Notes under the pieces: model-generated
What the model was told of the DNA's origin: nothing
Database searches by the model: none
Seen by the model: the letters and a program-made list of their open reading frames with translations, nothing else
Shown here: positions 1-8,263 of the stretch, piece by piece
Layout of the letters: every line of letters starts with the position of its first letter
Numbering within the stretch: the stretch's first letter is position 1
Source: Streptomyces coelicoflavus
GTDB lineage: Bacteria; Actinomycetota; Actinomycetes; Streptomycetales; Streptomycetaceae
Direction of reading: 5' to 3'
DNA: 64,000 bases
Assembly: GCF_003112555.1 (NCBI RefSeq)
Contig: NZ_BEWB01000002.1
Span: 496,001 to 560,000 of the forward strand
Position numbers and translations under genes: made by a program

Positions 1-541
1 GCACGAGGCACATCACCTCGCGGTCCTCACCCGGTCCGAAGTAGTCCCGGCGCAGTCCCCCGTCGGGCGGCTCCGGACGGAAACCCAGGGAACGGTAGAA
101 CAGGATCGCGGAGTCGTTCGCGGGCCCCACGGTCAGCCGGACCCGTTCGGTCCCGCAGCGGCGCAGCCGTCCGAGGACCTCCTGCATCAGTTCCCGGCCC
201 AGCCCCTGCCTGCGCCGGTCCTCGGCCACGCACAGACCGAGTATCCAGCTGTCTCGGTGGAACGCCGCGGTAGCGGCCAGGACGTAGCCGCGCAGCCGGC
301 CGTCACCGTCGTCGAGGACGAGGAGATGACCGGCGGGACCGGCGTACAGGTCGTGGAGCTGCCGCAGCAGGAACGCCGAATAGGCGACCTCCTGGAAGGC
401 CTCCTCGTCGAGCCGCTGAAGTTCGGACAGGTCGGACTCCCGTGCCGGCCGCAGTAGCGGAGGCGGTGGTTCCGGTAGAGGTGTCGGCTGGGTGAGGCAC
501 TTCTCGTGGTCCAGGGCGCGCGCAAGCGGTTCGGCGGTCAT
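1..541 (-). CDS. GNAT-family N-acetyltransferase, 3' end cut by the window edge
   Basis: The minus strand is open from an ATG at 541 to the window edge, giving 180 residues without a stop. The C-terminal half has the GNAT fold signature: an acetyl-CoA pyrophosphate-binding segment around VAEDRRRQGLGRELMQ, followed by VGPANDSAILFYRSLGF, the usual beta5-alpha4 ending. The family transfers an acetyl group from acetyl-CoA to an amine; the substrate cannot be read here. About 60 N-terminal residues come before the catalytic core. A G-rich GGGGGGTGG stretch just upstream of the ATG may act as ribosome binding site. The C-terminus lies outside the window, so full length and downstream partners are unknown. 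Confidence 0.85.
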   Translation of the reverse strand, partial: MTAEPLARALDHEKCLTQPTPLPEPPPPLLRPARESDLSELQRLDEEAFQEVAYSAFLLRQLHDLYAGPAGHLLVLDDGDGRLRGYVLAATAAFHRDSWILGLCVAEDRRRQGLGRELMQEVLGRLRRCGTERVRLTVGPANDSAILFYRSLGFRPEPPDGGLRRDYFGPGEDREVMCLV

Positions 542-1029
542 GCCACCCCCCAGTCGGGACGTGAGACGTCAATACGGAAGCCGTGGCTGCCGTTCATATG
601 AAGGAGGGAATGGGGCGCCAATGGTTGTTTCCGGCCAGAGCGAGCGTCCGATTCGCCTCTAGTTCACGGGCAATCTCAAGCATGACAGGACTGTGCCGGC
701 GTGCGCCTGATATGTGCCCGGGGCACGGAGAACTGACGCTTCCCCGGATGTCGCCGCGCCCCCCCCCGCCGGGCTGACGCGCGAGCAACAGAGCCACTTC
801 CTGGAGTTCGAGAGGGCGCAGACGGCCGTGCCGGGCCTGGCGAATGAACCTGCCCTTGCCGGGTAGGCATCCCTCGCACGAGCTCGATTCCGGCTCAAGG
901 GGGCGTAGTGGGTTCCGCGTTCAGGTCCATAGGGGCATCTGTGGTGCACGGGGCCGGGTTTCGAATCGCCCTCGCTGGCTCCAAGGCCCCTCAGGGAAGT
1001 CATCGGTTCATCTTGGGGCGTCCTGAGGT
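542..1029. other. intergenic stretch of 488 bp
   Basis: No convincing gene is seen here. Short open frames on both strands lack ribosome binding sites and recognisable motifs. The stretch separates the GNAT gene from the WD40-KAP gene, which are transcribed divergently, so it should hold both promoters; no clear -10/-35 pair stands out. A TTTCGAAT loop-like string near 960 recalls a tRNA T-arm, but its flanks do not pair. Confidence 0.5.
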
Positions 1030-4000
1030 ATGACCGTCCCCGTTGTCGCGCCCTCCGAGGACGGCATTCCGTGGCTCGATCCCCAGCCCGGCGGCGTTGG
1101 GGCCTTGGTGACCTGGCGCGAGGCGAACGGCGCATTACGTCTGGCCTCGGCGGGCGCGGACCGTACGGTACGCGTCTGGGACCTGCGGTCCGGCACCCCC
1201 CTGGGGTCCCCGTTGATCGGCCACACCGCCTGCGTCGGCGCGCTGACCCAGTGGAGGGACGACACAGGAGAGCCTCGTCTCGCGTCGTCAGGCGAGGACC
1301 ACACGGTCTGGATCTGGGACCCGGCCCGGGGAACAGCCGTCGTTGGACCCCTGACCGGACACAGTGAATGGGTCATGGGACTGACGAACTGGACCGCGCC
1401 GGACGGCGGGGCCCGGATCGCCTCGGCCAGTGCGGATCACACCGTCAGGATCTGGGACGCCCGCAGCGGAGACCCGCTGGGGGAGCCGTTGACCGCGAGT
1501 TCGGGTGGTCTCTGGGCGGTTGCGGCACTCGTCCTCCCCGACGGCTCCGTGCGGTTGGCGGCCGGCGGCGATGGCGGCGACGTACACCTGTGGAATGCCG
1601 AAACCGGCGAACCCACCGGCCGAATCCCTCAGTTGTGTGCTGCGGGCGTCTACGCGCTCAAGGCCTGGCAGACCCCGGACGGCTCGGCCCGGCTCGCGAT
1701 CGGCGGAATGGACGGCACGGTACAGGTCCTGGACGCCGAGGGGCACTCCGTCTGCGAACCCATGACCGGGCACACGGCCGCCGTACGCTCCTTCGCCGTG
1801 TGGGCCGGCAACGACGGCGGGATGCTCCTCGCGTCTGCCGCCGCAGACGGCACTGTTCGTATCTGGAATGCCGAGACCGGCACCGCCGTGGGAGATCCCT
1901 CGCCCGGTCATCTCGGTTGGATGCCTGCCGTCGCCGCATGGACCGACGACACCGGAGACTCCTGTCTGGTCACCGCCGGCGACGGAGGGACGATCCGGCT
2001 CTGGGATCCCCGGACGGGCCTCGACGTGATGCAGCCGTTGATCGGCCACGTCGCCGGCCAGTGGGCGCTGACCAGTTGGCAGAGCGCCGACGGAACCGTA
2101 CGACTGGCCTCAGCGGGGGATGACGCGATCATCCGCCTCTGGGACCCCGAGTCGGGCACACCCGCCGGACCGCCTCTGACAGGGCACACCGCCGGAATCT
2201 GGGCGCTCACGAGTTGGACACGCGCGGATGGGCGATCCCGGCTCGCCTCGGCCGGTGACGACGGAACCGTCCGGGTCTGGGACCCCGACACGGGAGCCGC
2301 GTTGTACGAACCGCTGCCGGGACAAGCGGCCTGGCTACCGGCCCTTGCCTCGTGGCAGGGGGCGAACGGTGCATGGTGCCTGGCCTCGGGCGGAACCGAC
2401 GGCGTCGTACGTCTCTGGGATCCGGAGACAGGAGCGCTCGTCCGGGAATGGGCGTCAGGCTCACCGTGGGTGTTGGCTCTGGCGGCGTGGAAGAGTGCCG
2501 ACGGATCGCAACGACTGGCTTCGGCCGGGGACGACGGCCACATAAGGATCTGGGACCCGGAGACGGGCGATGCGGTGGGCGCGGAGATAGCCGGTCATAC
2601 CGCATGGGCGCGAGCACTGGCCGTATGGACCACAGGCCAAGGACTGCCCGCACTCGCTTCGGCGGGCTTCGACGCTGTCGTCCGGACTTGGGATCCAGAG
2701 ACGGGCGCCGCGCTGGGCGACCCGCTCTCAGGGCACACCGCACGTATCGGGGCCCTGACCAGTTGGCAGGGCGCAGACGGCGGAATCCGTTTGGCCAGCG
2801 GCAGCGACGACGACACCGTCCGGGTGTGGGACCCGCATACACAGACCTCGGCAGGCGAGCCTCTCGTGGGTCACACATCGGGTGTCTGGGCCCTGACGAG
2901 TTGGACCACCCCCTCGGGCGACCAGCGGATTGCGTCCGCTGGGTATGACGGAACCGTAAGACTGTGGAATCCGAGGACGGGAGAAGCGGTCCGGACGATC
3001 GAAACCGGACCGGTCACTTTGTGGGGCATGTCGGATGCCCCGGCCCAAACGGACCTGCTCGGCCGTCATGCTCTCGCTCGCGCCCTCGCCCACCAGGCCT
3101 TCCGGCCCATCGACCCGTCGAAAGGGGAGGGCGGCCCGAGTGTGATCAGCGTCGAGGGCCCCTGGGGCAGCGGGAAAAGTACCCTGATGAGCCTGGTACG
3201 CGATCTGGCACCGAGTCCGGCTCGCTCCGGCGTGACCCGCCCCCGCAAGCGCCCCATGACCGCGCGTGAGGCTGTGCGCCTGATCGGCAGGCACGGTCGG
3301 AACCGATCTGCACCCGAAACCGGCCCCGGTCAGGCCGGCATCGTCACCGCCTGGTTCAACCCCTGGTTCTACCAGTCCGGACAACAGGTCTGGGCGGGAC
3401 TGGCCGGGGAGATCATTGAGGCGGTGGCACCGGTGCTCTACCCGAGCGAGAGCGAACGCGAGCGCTACTGGTTCACCCGCAATCTGGACCGTGTCGACCG
3501 CTTCGCCCTGCGGCGGCTCCTGCTCCGGCGCACCGTCTCGCCTCTGCTCGGCATCGGCATCGTCACGGTGCTGCTGCCCTTCCTCCTCGGCCTTGCCGCA
3601 TTGAACAGGTCTCTGGACCTCTTCAGTACCGATTGGACGGCAGCCGACGTCTCGTTCGTCGTCGCTGTCGTATTTCTGCTCGCGGTGCTGATCCATTCCC
3701 TCGTCCGGTACTGCGTTGGCCGTGCCTCCCTCTTCATCCCGGGCGCGATGCTGCGCCTGCCGGTACACGAAGGCATGGAACCAGGCGTTCAGGACAGCCA
3801 GGACCAGGCCACCGACCCGCTTCTCCGTGCTTCGGCCGGATCGTTGTACCTGTTGCAGCACGACATCGGGCAGTTGCTGGGTGATCTCGCTGACACGGGT
3901 AACGAACTCGTGGTGTTCATCGACGACCTGGACCGTTGCCGCAGTGATACCACCGCCGAGGTGTTCGAAGCCGTCAATCTCTTCCTGAACGGCATCGCCA

Positions 4001-4824
4001 CCGGGCACGGCCTACGTGCCCGCTTCGTCATCGGTCTCGATCCCTCGGTGGTGGCCGGCCATCTGGACGCTTACACGAGTGCGACCGATACGGATCCAGG
4101 CGTCTACGCGCAGGACCCGAGCCCTGGTTGGGCTTTCCTGCGCAAGCTCGTACAACTGCCTGTCGTGCTGCCCCAGGTCTCGGACCAGGGAGTCGCGGGC
4201 TTCGTCGAAACCGTGACCCGACTGCCGTCCGCACATCGGACATCCCTACCGGTGACCGTTCCGGCGCCACGGAGCCGGACCCACGTCGCTTCCGCGGGGC
4301 GGAGCGCGCTCCCGGGGGAACCGGCCACTGCACCCGCAAGCGGTTCCAGGCCGGGAAACACACCCAGGTCCGCACCCACCGCGGTCCTCGCTGTACGCAC
4401 CCTTGAACAACATCCCAGGATCCAGAGTCTTCTGAAAGAACGAATCGCAGGGCTGGAGGAGCCGTCGATCCGTGAGGCCAAGCGCATGCTGAACGTCTGG
4501 CAACTCTATGAACGAGCGCTCATGGTGGACGAGCCGCTGGCCCGATCCGAGGCGGCGGTGGAACGCGCCTGTTTGCTGGTGTACGTGGCCGAGATCGTCG
4601 TGCGATGGCCCGCGTTGCAGCGTCGGTTGCACCGCCGGGTGGAGAGGGACCGAGGGCTGGGCGTACTCGCGGCGGCGGCCGAGGACGATGTCTCATGGGC
4701 AGAGGGGCTGCAACTACTGGGACTTGACCAGCCCCGCCTGGAGCCCGCGGTACGAGGGCTCAGGCAGTTGCTGCGCACCCAGGACGGGGCGGCGATCGCG
4801 AGGCTGGCGAGCCGGGTCCTGTGA
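1030..4824 (+). CDS. WD40 double beta-propeller fused to a membrane-anchored KAP-family P-loop NTPase
   Basis: 1264 residues. Residues about 20-665 contain fourteen WD40 units of about 46 residues, each with a variant of LASAGDDGTVRVWDP and a GH dipeptide, which is enough for two seven-bladed propellers. The rest is a KAP NTPase: Walker A GPWGSGKST at 710-718, two hydrophobic segments at about 831-858 and 873-897 inserted inside the NTPase as is typical of KAP proteins, and Walker B VVFIDDLDRC at about 961-970. KAP NTPases are membrane-associated ATPases with the NTPase on the cytoplasmic face, sometimes linked to defence or signalling; the role here is unknown. WD40 arrays usually sense or scaffold proteins. 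The start is fixed by a stop codon two codons upstream (TGA-GGT-ATG), although the GAGG lies very close to the ATG. The gene converges on the next operon with 17 bp between stops. Confidence 0.9.
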   Translation: MTVPVVAPSEDGIPWLDPQPGGVGALVTWREANGALRLASAGADRTVRVWDLRSGTPLGSPLIGHTACVGALTQWRDDTGEPRLASSGEDHTVWIWDPARGTAVVGPLTGHSEWVMGLTNWTAPDGGARIASASADHTVRIWDARSGDPLGEPLTASSGGLWAVAALVLPDGSVRLAAGGDGGDVHLWNAETGEPTGRIPQLCAAGVYALKAWQTPDGSARLAIGGMDGTVQVLDAEGHSVCEPMTGHTAAVRSFAVWAGNDGGMLLASAAADGTVRIWNAETGTAVGDPSPGHLGWMPAVAAWTDDTGDSCLVTAGDGGTIRLWDPRTGLDVMQPLIGHVAGQWALTSWQSADGTVRLASAGDDAIIRLWDPESGTPAGPPLTGHTAGIWALTSWTRADGRSRLASAGDDGTVRVWDPDTGAALYEPLPGQAAWLPALASWQGANGAWCLASGGTDGVVRLWDPETGALVREWASGSPWVLALAAWKSADGSQRLASAGDDGHIRIWDPETGDAVGAEIAGHTAWARALAVWTTGQGLPALASAGFDAVVRTWDPETGAALGDPLSGHTARIGALTSWQGADGGIRLASGSDDDTVRVWDPHTQTSAGEPLVGHTSGVWALTSWTTPSGDQRIASAGYDGTVRLWNPRTGEAVRTIETGPVTLWGMSDAPAQTDLLGRHALARALAHQAFRPIDPSKGEGGPSVISVEGPWGSGKSTLMSLVRDLAPSPARSGVTRPRKRPMTAREAVRLIGRHGRNRSAPETGPGQAGIVTAWFNPWFYQSGQQVWAGLAGEIIEAVAPVLYPSESERERYWFTRNLDRVDRFALRRLLLRRTVSPLLGIGIVTVLLPFLLGLAALNRSLDLFSTDWTAADVSFVVAVVFLLAVLIHSLVRYCVGRASLFIPGAMLRLPVHEGMEPGVQDSQDQATDPLLRASAGSLYLLQHDIGQLLGDLADTGNELVVFIDDLDRCRSDTTAEVFEAVNLFLNGIATGHGLRARFVIGLDPSVVAGHLDAYTSATDTDPGVYAQDPSPGWAFLRKLVQLPVVLPQVSDQGVAGFVETVTRLPSAHRTSLPVTVPAPRSRTHVASAGRSALPGEPATAPASGSRPGNTPRSAPTAVLAVRTLEQHPRIQSLLKERIAGLEEPSIREAKRMLNVWQLYERALMVDEPLARSEAAVERACLLVYVAEIVVRWPALQRRLHRRVERDRGLGVLAAAAEDDVSWAEGLQLLGLDQPRLEPAVRGLRQLLRTQDGAAIARLASRVL

Positions 4825-4841
4825 GCGGTTTCCCGCGGGTC

Positions 4842-5885
4842 TCACCTGCGGTCCCTGATCAACCGCCCGATTGTCCGTCTGACTTCTCGGTAGTCCGGGT
4901 TCTCGACTGCGGCCTCCGCGTCCGTGCCCTCCAGAACGGCGCAGACCGTCTGCACAGCGAGCGACGAAGCCCGAAGGTTCGCCGCCGTAGTGTGAAAGCC
5001 TGTCTGCGGGAGGCACAGGAAGCGCTCGGGCCCCAGGGACACCAGATCCTGCCAGGCCGGCGAGCGGCGCAGCCCATCGCTCGCCGCCCGTATCCCGCGA
5101 TTGCCAGTGAGGACGTGAAAGAGGGCGGCCGGATCGACCAGGTCTGGATGCCCGCAGTTGATCAGCAGTGCACCGTCCTTCATCTGCTCCAGATCGGTTC
5201 GGCCGATCTCCGGCCGCTCTCCCCGTGCGGGGCCGGGACGATGCAGACTCACTACGTTCGACATCGCCAGTAGCTCCGGCTTCTCGAGATACTGCGCCGA
5301 AGTCACGGATTCGAACTCTGGCTTCCGGCGTGGACCGGTATAGACGACGCGCATGCCAAGACCGGCCGAAGCAATCGTGGCCACACGCGTGCCGATACGG
5401 CCCGGGCCGATGACACCAAGGGTGAGACCACGCAGTTCCAATGCCGCAGGCCCCATTGTCTCGGGCGTGATGAGCCCGTCAACTCCCGAACGAGCGACCG
5501 ATCCGAGAATCGGTCGTGCCAGAGCCAGCATGAGAAAGGTCGTGAATTCGGCCACGGAGTCGGCATTCGCGCCCGGGGTGGCGGAAAAGGCAATGCCGAG
5601 TTCCATGGCACGCCGCCAACCCGGCACGATGCCCCGGTAGTCGGAGCCCACGAATGCCACAGCCTCAAGCAGATCCGCTTCCTCGAAGTGCTCGGCCTCC
5701 GGTTCCTCGTAACCGCCGATGACATACCCCGACGCGCCTAGCAGTGCCTGGTGAAGCTCAGCCCCGCTGATCTCGTCCTGCTCAAGTCTGCGCAGGGTGT
5801 ACCCGCGGGCCTCGACCTCTTGGAGCGCAGAGGGGACGACCAGCGTGGTGCCGGTCACCAGCACGATTCTGCTGTCGCTGCTCAC
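4842..5885 (-). CDS. D-2-hydroxyacid dehydrogenase-fold protein lacking the catalytic triad
   Basis: 347 residues from a GTG at 5885 that overlaps the stop of the upstream aminotransferase (GTGA), implying translational coupling. The nucleotide-binding loop GPGRIG sits at 160-165 in the usual position for NAD(H)-dependent 2-hydroxyacid dehydrogenases (the SerA/formate dehydrogenase superfamily). The catalytic Arg, Glu and His expected in the LINtaRG, EEP and TPH motifs are replaced by His246 (LINCGHPDLVD), Ser275 and Gln294 (LPQTG). The fold call is therefore safe, but ordinary dehydrogenase activity is doubtful. It may bind NAD(H), use another chemistry, or be a structural partner of the aminotransferase. 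It is the last gene of a three-gene operon. An open extension runs upstream to 5987 inside the aminotransferase gene, but the overlap start fits better. Confidence 0.85.
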   Translation of the reverse strand: MSSDSRIVLVTGTTLVVPSALQEVEARGYTLRRLEQDEISGAELHQALLGASGYVIGGYEEPEAEHFEEADLLEAVAFVGSDYRGIVPGWRRAMELGIAFSATPGANADSVAEFTTFLMLALARPILGSVARSGVDGLITPETMGPAALELRGLTLGVIGPGRIGTRVATIASAGLGMRVVYTGPRRKPEFESVTSAQYLEKPELLAMSNVVSLHRPGPARGERPEIGRTDLEQMKDGALLINCGHPDLVDPAALFHVLTGNRGIRAASDGLRRSPAWQDLVSLGPERFLCLPQTGFHTTAANLRASSLAVQTVCAVLEGTDAEAAVENPDYREVRRTIGRLIRDRR

Positions 5886-7039
5886 ACCGTCTCCCTGGGG
5901 GCTTCTACGGAAAGCCGGGCGCTGTGCAGGGCCTCCAAACCCCGGTTGAACAAGTCCTTGTCGCGCAGGAGCGGCACGCGTATCCACTGCGATCCTGGAT
6001 TGTCTGTGTCGTCGCGATCACGGTCCCAGTAGAAGCGGTCACCGGGGAGCACCTGCACAGACCTGGCCCGGCAGGCATCGACGACAGCGTCCCGGTCTCC
6101 CCCCAGGTGCAGCCAGGCAACGCTTCGTTGGAATGCGTGCTCATGCGGCGGGTCCAGTGTGAGGCCGAAACGTTGCTCCAGATGCTTTTGATTGGCGGCG
6201 GCGACGGCGCGAGCACGGGCGGCTTCCCCATGCGGTCCGTCGTCCTCCAGCAGCGCCGCGAGCATCCGGATGTTGAGCTCCGAGACGTTGAGGAGCACAT
6301 CGGTGCAGATGGAGCCGAGGTCGCGGGCAAGGGCACGGGTAGCCGTGAGCACTCCGACCTTGGTGTCGTGCAAGGGGATGGTCTTGCCGGTGTCATCGAC
6401 CGTTGTGACGTCGGCTCCAATGTCGTTCGCCATTTCGACGAGGTCCAGCTTCAGCCTTGGGTCGAACATCCGGAATGACGCGTCAAGAACGAGAAGTACG
6501 TCGTGTCGAGCCGACCACTCGAGAAGCGCGCATGCCTGATCGGGCGTCAGCACCGCGCCGGTCGGGTTGTTAGGCGCTACGACGACGAGTGCGCCGAGTT
6601 CCAGTGAGTCGAGGAAGCCGGTGTCGCAGTTCGGCAGGATTCGGTCTTCTGGGACGGGCACCAGATCCAGGCCACTCCTGCCGAAGAGCGCCGGCACACT
6701 GTCGAAAGTCGGCGTGAGCATACCGATCGGCCCCTGCACCGACCGCAGGTACTTGCCGATCACATCCAGGGCGATGGAAGCAGAGTACGTCAGGTAGGAA
6801 GAGCGCATCGGGTAGTGCTGGCCGGTGTGGAGGGTGAGAGCCTCGCGGAACCAGGTTTCTGCCTCGAAGTAGTCGGACCCGGAATCGGCCAAGAGGTTCT
6901 GTGTTACCTCGGAAACACGTCGGACAGAGTCGGAGGACAGGGAGTGACGGGCGTGCGCGTCAGCCAGATTGATGGTGCTGGCGGCGAGCGCGGGCCACTC
7001 GTGCTCGGTGAGTGAGTAAGCGGATGAGTCTGCCTTCAC
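5882..7039 (-). CDS. PLP-dependent aminotransferase, class I/II (fold type I)
   Basis: 385 residues from a GTG at 7039. The fold-type-I landmarks are in order: VVAPNNPTGAVLT with the substrate/PLP-contacting Asn158, LLVLDASFR with Asp186 that pairs with the PLP pyridine nitrogen, and TVDDTGKTIPL with the likely Schiff-base Lys219. Such enzymes move amino groups between amino acids and keto acids or, in some subgroups, catalyse decarboxylation or side-chain elimination. The substrate is unknown. Both ends are coupled: the GTG overlaps the stop of the DNA-methylase-like gene as GTGA, and its own TGA overlaps the next GTG. Codons are less GC-saturated than in the housekeeping genes to the right, which suggests acquisition by transfer. 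Confidence 0.88.
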   Translation of the reverse strand: MKADSSAYSLTEHEWPALAASTINLADAHARHSLSSDSVRRVSEVTQNLLADSGSDYFEAETWFREALTLHTGQHYPMRSSYLTYSASIALDVIGKYLRSVQGPIGMLTPTFDSVPALFGRSGLDLVPVPEDRILPNCDTGFLDSLELGALVVVAPNNPTGAVLTPDQACALLEWSARHDVLLVLDASFRMFDPRLKLDLVEMANDIGADVTTVDDTGKTIPLHDTKVGVLTATRALARDLGSICTDVLLNVSELNIRMLAALLEDDGPHGEAARARAVAAANQKHLEQRFGLTLDPPHEHAFQRSVAWLHLGGDRDAVVDACRARSVQVLPGDRFYWDRDRDDTDNPGSQWIRVPLLRDKDLFNRGLEALHSARLSVEAPRETV

Positions 7040-7920
7040 TGAACTACCTCGCAGACGATCAGAGAGAACAAGCCACGTGGTGAGTAGGCGCCGCACTCCA
7101 GGATTCGGATGTCCCGTATGCGACCGCCCAACGCGTCGGTCAGTCGACGGATCGCCGGGAGACGGGAATCGGAGCCGTCGTCGGCCGGTTCGTGCTCGAG
7201 TATCACGGTGAGCCGCCGGAGCCGGTGCGCCGCGCGGAGGACGACGGTGGATGCGATCTGGTCGTACGAGGCAAAAGTGCCAGGTCCGATGCCAGACCGA
7301 GCGGCTTTCGCCGCTACCAGGGCCAGCTCGGCCTCCGCTCGAAGCCCTGGAGGTGCCTGGGGTCGTGGTGAGGAGAGGCCGAACGGTGGAGAGGTGTAGA
7401 GCACGGCATGTCGTGCCTCCTCAGGCAGTTCGTCCCATACCTCAGCCTGAGTCGCGTCGCCCCACAGCACGCGCGACTTGGCGGACGCGCACGGGCTGTC
7501 CGCCAGATCCGCCAGTATTTCGTGGTCCGACACGGGATGTTCGGTGCTCGCGCTCATGCGGCGAGTTACTGAGAGACACGATGCCAGTGGTTGGTCAGGA
7601 ATCACCAGTGGAGGCACGGCTCGCGCGTGTCCGGATTCAGCCGTCGACTTGGCGAGACACACGCATGCCAGTAGGGGGTCCAATTCGATACCGAAGAAGG
7701 GCAGGCCGAGCAGGCGCGCCGCGCAAGCCGAACTTCCACCGCCGGCAAGGGGATCCACGAAGAGGTCGGCCGCCGGGCACAGGTCCCGGACGATTCGGGC
7801 CGTGGTGCGAACGTTTGACGCGTTCCTGGCCTGAAACCACCGGTCGATCGGTTCACATGGATCCGGGAGATACTCCGTCAGCTTCCCTGGTGAGCGATAT
7901 GCCTTCGATAACGACGTCAC
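7036..7920 (-). CDS. DNA methyltransferase-like protein (N4/N6 amino-methylase fold)
   Basis: 294 residues from a GTG at 7920 with a GGAG ribosome binding site upstream. Residues 54-64 (FVDPLAGGGSS) match motif I of DNA amino-methyltransferases (DPFaGsGTT), followed by GIELDP, the usual acidic end of the next strand. Residues 176-181 (TSPPFG) match catalytic motif IV (S/D-PP-Y/F). The family uses S-adenosylmethionine to methylate adenine N6 or cytosine N4 in DNA, and related proteins act on RNA. There is no evident restriction endonuclease partner and little room for a target-recognition domain. Instead the gene heads an operon with an aminotransferase and a dehydrogenase-like protein, an unusual setting that leaves open DNA, RNA or small-molecule modification. 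Confidence 0.82.
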   Translation of the reverse strand: MTSLSKAYRSPGKLTEYLPDPCEPIDRWFQARNASNVRTTARIVRDLCPAADLFVDPLAGGGSSACAARLLGLPFFGIELDPLLACVCLAKSTAESGHARAVPPLVIPDQPLASCLSVTRRMSASTEHPVSDHEILADLADSPCASAKSRVLWGDATQAEVWDELPEEARHAVLYTSPPFGLSSPRPQAPPGLRAEAELALVAAKAARSGIGPGTFASYDQIASTVVLRAAHRLRRLTVILEHEPADDGSDSRLPAIRRLTDALGGRIRDIRILECGAYSPRGLFSLIVCEVVQ

Positions 7921-8263
7921 AGCTCCACAGCCCCCTCACGAGCCCGGCAGTCCGGAGCATCACCTGAGTGCACTACCCTGCGAGCCCAGCGCATAAGAGC
8001 GCGATCAAGCCGGAACGGCGATGGCCCGTTCTCGCACGCGCCGCGGTGGACGCTGCGTCCGGCCGTCGACACCTCCTGCACCTGTGGATGCCGGCCACCC
8101 GAGTCACCCGTCGCCCCGCACGCCGTACTCCCGCGGGAGTAACGAACCCCCCACGTCACCCCGGGCAGTAGCCGCAGGGTCGGTCTCACGTCCGACGCGG
8201 TGGGGTGCGGGCGGCGGAAGTCTGGAGGGTGATCCAGACATCCACCGGAGGGAGGCCCGTCAG
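7921..8263. other. intergenic stretch between divergent operons
   Basis: About 340 bp between the methylase-like operon (leftward) and the MMPL operon (rightward). No gene is supported: the frame continuing upstream of the MMPL start lacks coding character. It holds two dyads, a perfect 16-bp palindrome at 8126-8141 and a 7-bp-armed inverted repeat at 8220-8239, and then the GGAGGGAGG ribosome binding site of the transporter. Confidence 0.5.
8126..8141. promoter_or_regulatory. perfect 16-bp palindrome upstream of the MMPL/two-component operon
   Basis: TACTCCCGCGGGAGTA is fully self-complementary and lies about 120 bp before the transporter start. Its symmetry and position suit a dimeric regulator such as the NarL-type regulator encoded at the end of the same operon. 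This is inference from position only. Confidence 0.4.

Noticed and set aside
950..985. tRNA-like T-arm string (GGGTTTCGAATC) before the WD40-KAP gene
   Set aside because: The flanking bases do not form the T stem, and no acceptor, D or anticodon arms can be folded around it.
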